DNA from: an uncultured Lachnospiraceae bacterium | GTDB lineage: Bacteria; Bacillota; Clostridia; Lachnospirales; Lachnospiraceae | Length of the DNA: 7,532 nt | Reading direction: 5' to 3' | NCBI GenBank assembly: GCA_902797015.1 | Contig: CADBRG010000060.1 | Coordinates: 1 to 7,532, forward strand | Shown: in pieces, positions 1 to 5,453 of the stretch | Numbering within the stretch: the stretch's first letter is position 1 | Layout of the letters: every line of letters begins with the position of its first letter | The notes under the pieces: model-generated | Seen by the model: the letters and a program-made list of their open reading frames with translations, nothing else | Databases searched by the model: none | Told to the model about the DNA's origin: nothing | Position numbers and translations under genes: made by a program

Positions 1-1361
1 AAAACATCACTTCCCGATGCGAGCATACAACCGATCACACCGCTTAAGACATCTCCGCTTCCGCCGACTGCCATCCCCGGATTCCCTGTCAGATTGACAC
101 AGACATCTCCGTCCGGTCCGCAGATTACGGTATGGGCATCTTTTAGTACAACATATGTATTATACCCTTTTGCAAAATCAAGAGCAACTTTTATCAGGTC
201 TTTTTGCTGATCTTTTACGGAGATTCCGCACAAACGCTGCATTTCACCCAGATGAGGCGTGATCACACATTGCTTTGGAAATGCCATCTGTCCGTTTTGC
301 GCGGCAACAAGATTCAGTGCGTCCGCATCAAGCAACACCTTCTGATCCTTCACGCCGAGCACCGCTTTTAAAATCAGCTCTGATGTCTCCGACTGCCCCA
401 ACCCGGGTCCGGCCACGATCGCATCTGCCCAGTCGAACGCTTCCTGTAAAAAGCTGACATCCTTTGTATCTTCCTCATATGTCGTCAGCACCGCTTCCGG
501 CACCAGCTTCTGAATGATCTCCCGGTTGCATTCCGGCGTGACGACTCTGACTAGTCCCACACCTGCTGCATAAGCGCCTTTTGCAGCCAGAACAGCTGCC
601 CCCGCAATATTTCTTGTACCGGCGATCAAAAGCAATTTTCCATAGGTCCCTTTATTGCTCTGTCTCGGGCGTTTTGCCACCTGATTCAGATCGTCTTCTT
701 CTAAATGGAATGCCTGCGGTTTGATGTCCAGCAGGCTGTATCTGTCGATTCCCATTTCCCTTAAGATGACTTTTCCGCAGAAATCCGCCCCCGGAAAAAG
801 TACATGTCCCAGTTTCCGAAAACCGAATGTTACGGTCACGTCCGCCCGAAACGCAATTCCCATAATCTGTCCGCTGTCTGTATGGATTCCGGACGGGATG
901 TCTGCCGCAACCTTGACGCCGGACATCGCATTCATCTGATCGATCACATCATAATAAATGCCGCCGACTTCCCGTGACAAACCGATTCCAAACAGGCAGT
1001 CAACGATGCAGCCATATTCTTTCTCAGGTGCATCAGCGTAAACGGGTATCTCATATTTTCTTATAATCTCCAGCTGGCGTTTTCCTTCTGTACTGGCCTT
1101 TTCTTCATTCCCGGGATACCAGACATCCACGGGAACATCCTGCTGAAACAGCATCCTGGCTGCTGCAAGCCCGTCACCGCCATTGTTTCCGGTCCCACAG
1201 ACGATCAATACCGGCTTGCCGTCTTTTGGCATAACCTCAAGAATCTCTTCTGTCAGGCAAAGCGCAGCCCGCTCCATCAGGACCGGCGAGATCACACCAA
1301 AATATTCCATCGTGTTGATATCACATTGCTGCATCTGCTTATGATCTAGCAGGTACTTCAT
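1..1361 (-). CDS. nnr: Bifunctional NAD(P)H-hydrate epimerase / ADP-dependent NAD(P)H-hydrate dehydratase, C-terminus cut by window edge
   Basis: Repairs NADH and NADPH damaged by hydration: the N-terminal YjeF_N domain interconverts R and S hydrates, and the C-terminal ribokinase-like domain dehydrates the S form using ADP. The reading frame is open from the ATG at 1361 to the left edge, giving 453 codons; family members are about 500 residues, so roughly 50 are missing. The epimerase domain (about 1-215) shows GTGNNGGDG at 56-64, a DCLFGIGL stretch at 121-128 and DIPSGI at 154-159. The dehydratase domain (about 225 on) shows NKGTYG at 236-241, GPGLG at 318-322, DADALN at 345-350, TPHLGEM at 368-374 and the nucleotide/catalytic motif NPGMAVGGSGDVLSG at 427-441, with Asp437 the probable catalytic residue. 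GGAGGTGA lies 6 bases before the start. An intrinsic terminator separates it from rex, so its promoter is unclear. No frameshift seen. Confidence 0.96.
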   Translation of the reverse strand, partial: MKYLLDHKQMQQCDINTMEYFGVISPVLMERAALCLTEEILEVMPKDGKPVLIVCGTGNNGGDGLAAARMLFQQDVPVDVWYPGNEEKASTEGKRQLEIIRKYEIPVYADAPEKEYGCIVDCLFGIGLSREVGGIYYDVIDQMNAMSGVKVAADIPSGIHTDSGQIMGIAFRADVTVTFGFRKLGHVLFPGADFCGKVILREMGIDRYSLLDIKPQAFHLEEDDLNQVAKRPRQSNKGTYGKLLLIAGTRNIAGAAVLAAKGAYAAGVGLVRVVTPECNREIIQKLVPEAVLTTYEEDTKDVSFLQEAFDWADAIVAGPGLGQSETSELILKAVLGVKDQKVLLDADALNLVAAQNGQMAFPKQCVITPHLGEMQRLCGISVKDQQKDLIKVALDFAKGYNTYVVLKDAHTVICGPDGDVCVNLTGNPGMAVGGSGDVLSGVIGCMLASGSDV

Positions 1362-1367
1362 CCCCAG

Positions 1368-1375
1368 TCACCTCC
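1368..1375 (-). promoter_or_regulatory. Ribosome binding site of nnr
   Basis: GGAGGTGA, a near-full match to the anti-Shine-Dalgarno sequence, 6 bases before the ATG at 1361. It fixes the nnr start. It begins only 10 bases after the U-tract of the upstream terminator, so any nnr transcript that starts upstream must first pass that terminator. Confidence 0.9.
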
Positions 1376-1381
1376 GTTTTG

Positions 1382-1430
1382 ATATAAAAAGGCCGCTGTA
1401 TGGTCAGACCGATCCAAAGCATACAGCGGC
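1382..1430 (-). terminator. Intrinsic terminator after rex, in the nnr leader
   Basis: Read on the minus strand, GCCGCTGTATG (1430-1420) and CATACAGCGGC (1402-1392) form a perfect 11-bp stem with a 17-base loop. It is followed by C, then TTTTT (1390-1386) and ATAT. This is a standard Rho-independent terminator 12 bases after the rex stop codon. The loop is longer than usual. An A-run at the rex 3' end (within 1442-1452) gives a T-run on the plus strand, but too far from the stem for a convincing terminator in that direction. Confidence 0.88.
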
Positions 1431-1441
1431 ATAGTGTCATA

Positions 1442-2077
1442 TTATTTTTTTTCTTCTGTTCTTTTGATCAGATAAGACAATCTCATCAGACTGTCCGACA
1501 GATGGACATTTTCCACACTGACATCATCCGGCACATCCAGATCCAGATGCGCAAAATTCCAGATCCCCTTGATTCCGAGTGCCACAAGACGATCTGCCAC
1601 TTCTTTCGCATCCTGCTTCGGAAGGGTCAGCGCCGCAATATCGATATTGTTTTCCTTAACAAAATATTCCAGCTCATCCATATGGAAGATTGGGATCTCC
1701 CGGATGCTGTGTCCGATCTTTTGCGGATCGGTATCAAACAAAGCCGTGATCACAAATCCACGACCCACAAAGCGCTCGTAATTCGTCAGTGCCTGCCCAA
1801 GATGTCCTGCGCCGATCACAATGATCCGATGGCGTTTGTCAAGCCCAAGAATCCTTTTGATCTCATTGTGAAGATACGCCACATTATAACCGTATCCCTG
1901 CTGTCCAAATTCCCCAAAATTATTCAGATCCTGACGGATCTGGGAAGCGGTTACATGCATACGCGAACTTAATTCCGCAGAAGAAATCCTTTCTACACCG
2001 GATTCGAGAAGCTCACTCAAATATCTGTAATAGCGCGGCATTCTCTTAATAACCGCAGGTGAAATTTCTTTTTGCAT
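1442..2077 (-). CDS. rex: Redox-sensing transcriptional repressor Rex
   Basis: Cytoplasmic homodimeric repressor that binds DNA when NADH/NAD+ is low and is released by NADH; targets in Firmicutes are fermentation, hydrogenase and NADH-reoxidation genes. From the ATG at 2077 the protein has 211 residues, the usual Rex length. Residues 1-75 form the winged-helix DNA-binding domain, ending in the characteristic NNFGEFGQQGYGY stretch at 52-64. The Rossmann NADH-binding domain follows, with GAGHLG at 89-94, the probable ribose-binding Asp115 in FDTDP, and WNFA at 173-176. The C-terminal helix (about 189-211) would swap between subunits. A GTG at 2095 would add six residues, but GAGG at 2087-2084, 6 bases before the ATG, supports 2077. 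The gene has its own promoter with a Rex-like operator and ends before a strong terminator, so it is probably monocistronic and autoregulated (inference). Confidence 0.97.
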   Translation of the reverse strand: MQKEISPAVIKRMPRYYRYLSELLESGVERISSAELSSRMHVTASQIRQDLNNFGEFGQQGYGYNVAYLHNEIKRILGLDKRHRIIVIGAGHLGQALTNYERFVGRGFVITALFDTDPQKIGHSIREIPIFHMDELEYFVKENNIDIAALTLPKQDAKEVADRLVALGIKGIWNFAHLDLDVPDDVSVENVHLSDSLMRLSYLIKRTEEKK

Positions 2078-2102
2078 GATCAACCTCGTCAACACTTACA
2101 TT

Positions 2103-2113
2103 TTAGTAACTAA
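2103..2113. repeat. Short AT-rich dyad at the predicted rex transcription start
   Basis: TTAGTAACTAA on the plus strand is a perfect 5-bp dyad around one central base. It extends to 17 bp (2100-2116) with one mismatched pair. It covers the predicted +1 of the rex promoter (about 2112). It could be a second operator, but AT-rich dyads of this size arise readily by chance. Confidence 0.3.
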
Positions 2114-2118
2114 TATTA

Positions 2119-2146
2119 ATTATATCGATTGTTCAGTTTTTGTCAA
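2119..2146 (-). promoter_or_regulatory. Sigma-A promoter of rex
   Basis: On the minus strand, TTGACA (2146-2141) and TATAAT (2124-2119) are both perfect consensus hexamers separated by 16 bases. The start is predicted near 2112, giving a leader of about 35 bases to the ATG at 2077. The ABC-F stop codon (TGA, 2145-2143) lies inside the -35 box, so rex can be transcribed alone even though no terminator separates it from the icd-ABC-F unit. Confidence 0.85.
2129..2146. promoter_or_regulatory. Candidate Rex operator overlapping the rex -35 box
   Basis: The 18-bp sequence TTGTTCA-GTTT-TTGTCAA (plus strand) matches 11 of the 14 fixed positions of the clostridial Rex consensus TTGTTAA-N4-TTAACAA recalled from the family literature. 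It keeps the outer TTG and CAA. It covers the -35 box and part of the spacer, where a bound repressor would block RNA polymerase. Caution: one half coincides with TTGACA, which the promoter itself requires. Confidence 0.55.
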
Positions 2147-4083
2147 TCTTCCAGAGACTCCCATTCTGCATATAATTTTTCAAGTTGATCATTCAGCTCT
2201 TTTTGTTGTGCGGACAGCTCATTCAACCGTGCGGAATTCGTCGCGACCTCTGGCAACAGATACTGTGCTTCAATCTCCTCCAAGGCCTCCTCCGCCTGCA
2301 TGATCGCTTCTTCGATCGCACGGAGACGGTTTTCTTTTTTCCGAATTTCCGCCTGCTTGGCCTTTTGCTCTTTCCAGTCCGCTTTCCCGGCATCTGCCTT
2401 TACCTGCGCAGTGTCCGCTGCACCGGCCTGCAGCTTTGCATTGCCTCCTGCAGCGACTTCCGCCATACGGTTTTCTTCTTCCCTGCACTTTTCCAGGTAA
2501 TAATCATAATTTCCACGAAAATCCCGGATCTGTCTGTGGTCAAGATGCAGGATCCTGTCCGCTGACTTATTGATAAAATATCTGTCATGCGATACAAAAA
2601 GGACCGTTCCTTCATAGGATTTTAGAGCATCCTCAAGGATTTCCCGGGATTCCATATCCAAATGGTTGGTCGGCTCATCGAGGATCAGAAAATTCGCATC
2701 CGATAGCATCAGTTTTGCAAGTGAGAGCCTTCCACGTTCCCCGCCGCTTAATGCGGCGACCTGTCTGTAAACCACATCACCGGTAAACAAAAATGCCGCC
2801 AGCGTATTGCGGATCGTCGTCTCATTCAGGTTTGGATACGCATCCCAGATCTCATCCAGGATTGTCTTCTCCATACAGAGCTCCTGCTGCTCCTGATCGT
2901 AGTATCCGATCTCCACATTCGTCCCGAGCCGGATCGTGCCGGCATCTGCCGTCTCTTTTCCATTCAGGATCTTTAAGATCGTCGTCTTGCCAGTTCCGTT
3001 TGCACCGATCAGCGCAACATGCTCTCCTCGTTTGATGGAAATATTGATGTCGGAAAACAGATGATTCTCACCGAACGATTTTGCAAGCCCTTCGATATCC
3101 AGAACGTCTTTTCCGCTTGTGACGGCCGGTGTGATCGTAAGACGCATCGCCGTATTTTCGTCCTTTGGCTTTTCAATCATCTCCATCCGGTCAAGCATCT
3201 TTTCTCTGCTCTCTGCCCTTCTGACAGATTTCTCCCGGTTAAAGGATTTCAGCTTGTCGATGACCTGCTTTTCATGACGGATCTTCTGCTGCTGGTTCTC
3301 CCATGCCCGCTGGTCCGCCAAACGCTGTGCCGCTGCCTTCTTGGCATAATCCGTATAATTCCCGGAATACACCATCGCTTTATGATGCGAAATGCCGATC
3401 ACCTTCCCGACCACTCTGTCCAGGAAATATCTGTCATGGGCTACGATGATGACCGTACCCTTATATCCCATCAAAAAGTTCTCCAACCAGCGGATGGAAT
3501 CCATATCAAGATGGTTCGTCGGCTCGTCCAGCAAAAGGATTTCGGGATAAGACAAAAGCATTTTCGCCAGCGCGACCCGTGTTTTCTGTCCTCCCGAAAG
3601 CTTCGTACAGATTTTCGTAAAATCCTCTTCTGCAAAACCCAGACCTTTTAACACACCGCGCACCTCACTGCGAAGCGCATAGCCATTCTGATCCGTAAAC
3701 TTCTGCAGCAGAACATGATATTCTTCCGACGCACGGGCAAGCGCATCGCCCGAAAGGCCGCCCATCTCATGTTCCATCTTCTGAAGATTTTCTTCCATCA
3801 AAAGAAGATCCCGTTTCCCATCCAGGACCTCATCATAGATCGTCTTCCCGCTTGTCAGGTCCGGATGCTGCGACAGATACCCGATCCTGGCATCCTTCTG
3901 CATCGTAACCTGTCCCTCATCAGGGGCAAGCTCTCCTGCCAGAATTTTTAAAAGCGTCGATTTGCCGGCGCCGTTCACGCCGACAATCGCCGCTTTTTCA
4001 TTTTCATTGATATGAAAGGAGACCTGGTTTAAAACCCTGGTCTCCCCAAATGATTTTCCGATAGATGAACAAGAAATCACCAT
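2143..4083 (-). CDS. ABC-F family ATPase (ribosome-associated translation factor, YdiF/Uup type)
   Basis: Soluble protein with two ABC ATPase domains and no membrane segments. ABC-F proteins bind the ribosomal E site and help stalled or antibiotic-blocked ribosomes; the exact role of this one is not known. From the ATG at 4083 it has 646 residues, normal for the group. Domain 1: Walker A GVNGAGKST at 35-43, signature LSGGQ at 162-166, LLLDEPTNHLD at 183-193, switch His216. A charged linker at about 245-320 corresponds to the P-site tRNA interaction region. Domain 2: Walker A GANGTGKTT at 360-368, LSGGE at 445-449, LILDEPTNHLD at 466-476, His499. A C-terminal coiled coil spans about 570-646. 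Both catalytic glutamates (187, 470) are present. The frame continues open upstream to 4161, but those 26 codons overlap icd and look non-family. It starts 4 bases after the icd stop. Long linker and C-terminal extension fit a housekeeping member; resistance is not indicated. Confidence 0.95.
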   Translation of the reverse strand: MVISCSSIGKSFGETRVLNQVSFHINENEKAAIVGVNGAGKSTLLKILAGELAPDEGQVTMQKDARIGYLSQHPDLTSGKTIYDEVLDGKRDLLLMEENLQKMEHEMGGLSGDALARASEEYHVLLQKFTDQNGYALRSEVRGVLKGLGFAEEDFTKICTKLSGGQKTRVALAKMLLSYPEILLLDEPTNHLDMDSIRWLENFLMGYKGTVIIVAHDRYFLDRVVGKVIGISHHKAMVYSGNYTDYAKKAAAQRLADQRAWENQQQKIRHEKQVIDKLKSFNREKSVRRAESREKMLDRMEMIEKPKDENTAMRLTITPAVTSGKDVLDIEGLAKSFGENHLFSDINISIKRGEHVALIGANGTGKTTILKILNGKETADAGTIRLGTNVEIGYYDQEQQELCMEKTILDEIWDAYPNLNETTIRNTLAAFLFTGDVVYRQVAALSGGERGRLSLAKLMLSDANFLILDEPTNHLDMESREILEDALKSYEGTVLFVSHDRYFINKSADRILHLDHRQIRDFRGNYDYYLEKCREEENRMAEVAAGGNAKLQAGAADTAQVKADAGKADWKEQKAKQAEIRKKENRLRAIEEAIMQAEEALEEIEAQYLLPEVATNSARLNELSAQQKELNDQLEKLYAEWESLED

Positions 4084-4103
4084 AATTTTAGAGCATTGCC
4101 TCC
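4081..4103 (-). promoter_or_regulatory. icd/ABC-F translational junction with a distant Shine-Dalgarno
   Basis: The icd stop TAA (4090-4088) is 4 bases before the ABC-F ATG (4083-4081). The only good Shine-Dalgarno, GGAGG at 4103-4099 inside the last icd codons, is 15 bases from the ATG, longer than optimal. No standard in-frame start codon lies at a better distance from it. Ribosomes ending on icd may reinitiate here, coupling ABC-F translation to icd (inference). Confidence 0.55.
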
Positions 4104-5296
4104 AGATTTGCGCGTACTTCGCGGATGAATGAGAAGCTGTCGAGAACCTGTGGATCTTCAAGCGTCGTGATCAGTGCCAGATCCTTTGTCATTTTTCCGG
4201 ATTCGATCGTCTGAATCGCTGCCTGCTCGAGCTTATCTGCAAAAACTTCCAGCTCTTTGATGCCGTCAAGCTCACCTCTCTTACGAAGCGCGCCGCTCCA
4301 TGCAAAGATCGTCGCAACAGAGTTTGTAGATGTCTCTTCTCCTGCAAGATGCTTGTAATAATGGCGCTGTACCGTTCCGTGTGCAGCTTCGTACTCGAAA
4401 ACACCCGACGGAGAAACCAGAACAGATGTCATCATCGCGAGTGATCCGAATGCAGAAGATACCATATCACTCATCACATCGCCATCGTAGTTTTTGCATG
4501 CCCAGATGTATCCGCCGTCTGACTTCATAACACGTGCAACCGCGTCATCGATCAGCGTGTAGAAATATGTAATACCTGCTGCCGCAAACTGGGACTCATA
4601 TTCTCTGACAAAGACATCCTGGAAAATGTCTTTAAAGGTATGATCGTATTTCTTGGAGATCGTATCCTTTGTCGCAAACCAGAGATCCTGCTTTGTCGCA
4701 AGTGCATACTGGAAGCAGCTGTGAGCAAAGCTCTCGATGGATTTGTTTAAGTTGTGCTGTCCCTGTACGACACCGGCACCGGTGAACTCATGCACAAGTT
4801 CTCTTTTTTCCGTACCGTCTGCAGCGGTATAAACCAGCTCTACTTTTCCTGCTGCCGGGATCTTCATCTCAACGTTTTTATAAAGGTCACCATAGGCATG
4901 TCTGGCAATCGTGATCGGTTTCGTCCAGTTGCGTACAACCGGCTCAATGCCTTTTACAACGATCGGGGTGCGGAATACGGTACCGTCTAAGATTGCACGG
5001 ATCGTTCCGTTCGGACTCTTCCACATCTGCTTTAAGTCATACTCTTCCACACGGGCCTGATTCGGTGTGATCGTCGCACATTTGACACCGACACCATATT
5101 TTGCCGTTGCATTCGCCGCATCAAATGTTACTCTGTCTTCTGTCTCATTCCTGTTCTTCAGTCCAAGATCATAGTACTCTGTTTTCAGATCAATAAACGG
5201 AAGCAGCAGTTCTTCTTTGATGCTCTGCCAGAGGATTCTTGTCATCTCGTCCCCATCCATCTCAACGAGCGGTGTCTGCATCACGATTTTTTCCAT
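4088..5296 (-). CDS. icd: NADP-dependent isocitrate dehydrogenase, homodimeric eukaryotic-like type
   Basis: Oxidatively decarboxylates isocitrate to 2-oxoglutarate, making NADPH; in anaerobes with a partial TCA cycle this chiefly feeds glutamate synthesis. The 402 residues align end to end with the animal cytosolic/mitochondrial IDH family: VEMDGDEMTR at 11-20, VGVKCATITP at 69-78, QMWKSPNGTIR at 90-100 and ARHAYGD at 131-137. Substrate-site Arg100, Arg109, Arg132, Tyr139 and Lys210 are present, as are metal ligands Asp250, Asp273 and Asp277 (by analogy with human IDH1 252, 275, 279). GTVQRHY at 307-313 carries the Arg-His pair that binds the NADP 2'-phosphate, so NADP use is predicted. AGGAGA, 6 bases before the ATG at 5296, sets the start. 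It has a perfect promoter and a structured leader, and is probably co-transcribed with the ABC-F gene. No inhibitory regulatory domain or phosphorylation-type insertion is seen. Confidence 0.97.
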   Translation of the reverse strand: MEKIVMQTPLVEMDGDEMTRILWQSIKEELLLPFIDLKTEYYDLGLKNRNETEDRVTFDAANATAKYGVGVKCATITPNQARVEEYDLKQMWKSPNGTIRAILDGTVFRTPIVVKGIEPVVRNWTKPITIARHAYGDLYKNVEMKIPAAGKVELVYTAADGTEKRELVHEFTGAGVVQGQHNLNKSIESFAHSCFQYALATKQDLWFATKDTISKKYDHTFKDIFQDVFVREYESQFAAAGITYFYTLIDDAVARVMKSDGGYIWACKNYDGDVMSDMVSSAFGSLAMMTSVLVSPSGVFEYEAAHGTVQRHYYKHLAGEETSTNSVATIFAWSGALRKRGELDGIKELEVFADKLEQAAIQTIESGKMTKDLALITTLEDPQVLDSFSFIREVRANLEAML

Positions 5297-5325
5297 AACA
5301 TGTCTCCTAACTGATGATTATTAAC

Positions 5326-5352
5326 AACTATTCCAGAACGTCTTGAACAGTT
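5326..5352 (-). other. Second hairpin in the icd leader
   Basis: In the minus-strand transcript AACUGUUCAAGA and UCUGGAAUAGUU pair as a 12-bp stem with one G-U and one A-G mismatch around a 3-base CGU loop. It lies about 50-75 bases into the predicted icd leader and is not followed by a U-tract, so it is not a terminator. It could be a regulatory or stabilising element, or the DNA dyad could be an operator. No known riboswitch recognised. Confidence 0.4.
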
Positions 5353-5366
5353 ATCGATTTAAAGCA

Positions 5367-5396
5367 AGAAGAGAAACCATAAATGGTTTCTCTTCT
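5367..5396 (-). other. Perfect 14-bp inverted repeat at the predicted 5' end of icd mRNA
   Basis: Arms 5367-5380 and 5383-5396 are perfect reverse complements (AGAAGAGAAACCAT on the plus strand) with two bases between them, giving a 13-bp stem and a 4-base loop in RNA. The predicted icd start (about 5398) lies two or three bases before the first arm, so the transcript would open with this hairpin. The following bases (TGCTTTAAAT) hold only a three-T run, so it is at best a weak terminator for hydA read-through. A 5'-end stabilising role is plausible. Confidence 0.7.
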
Positions 5397-5405
5397 ATAC
5401 CGGGT

Positions 5406-5434
5406 ATTATAGCGTTTTGACAGGTTCTTGTCAA
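5406..5434 (-). promoter_or_regulatory. Sigma-A promoter of icd
   Basis: On the minus strand, TTGACA (5434-5429) and TATAAT (5411-5406) are perfect consensus hexamers with the ideal 17-base spacer. The start is predicted at about 5398, giving a leader of about 100 bases. The strength of the core fits a highly expressed housekeeping enzyme or a strong promoter held in check by a repressor at the overlapping dyad. Confidence 0.88.
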
Positions 5435-5435
5435 A
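5416..5435. promoter_or_regulatory. Candidate operator dyad over the icd -35 box
   Basis: TTTGACA (5416-5422) and TGTCAAA (5429-5435) form a perfect 7-bp inverted repeat with a 6-base centre. One arm is the -35 box and the other lies in the promoter spacer, where consensus promoters need no fixed sequence. The inner 18 bp begin TTG and end CAA, the outer geometry of Rex sites, and match 9 of 14 fixed positions of TTGTTAA-N4-TTAACAA. It shares 13 of 18 positions with the rex candidate site. It could equally serve another repressor. Confidence 0.5.
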
Positions 5436-5453
5436 CTATGTACTACCTTTCTC

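Noticed and set aside
1400..1972. Plus-strand 190-codon open frame opposite rex
   Set aside because: It lies wholly antisense to rex, has no recognisable domain, and its protein looks like the complement of Rex codons. No ribosome binding site or promoter supports it.
2078..2095. GTG start giving a 217-residue Rex
   Set aside because: The ATG at 2077 has GAGG at 6-base spacing and gives the usual Rex length and N-terminus. The GTG would lie upstream of that ribosome binding site and has none of its own.
3019..3651. Plus-strand 210-codon open frame opposite the ABC-F gene
   Set aside because: Antisense shadow of a conserved ATPase-coding region; no family resemblance and no start signals.
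4084..4161. 26-residue N-terminal extension of the ABC-F protein
   Set aside because: It overlaps the icd 3' end in another frame. The family homology begins at the ATG at 4083 (MVISCSSIGKSF), and no ribosome binding site precedes 4161.
5321..5327. TTGTTAA in the icd leader as a Rex site
   Set aside because: It is a perfect half-site, but the partner half at the required distance does not match at all. Such a 7-mer is expected by chance in AT-rich DNA.
5416..5435. The dyad downstream of hydA as an intrinsic terminator
   Set aside because: In RNA it forms only a 7-bp A/U-rich stem and is followed by AACGC, not a U-tract. Its overlap with the icd -35 box favours an operator.
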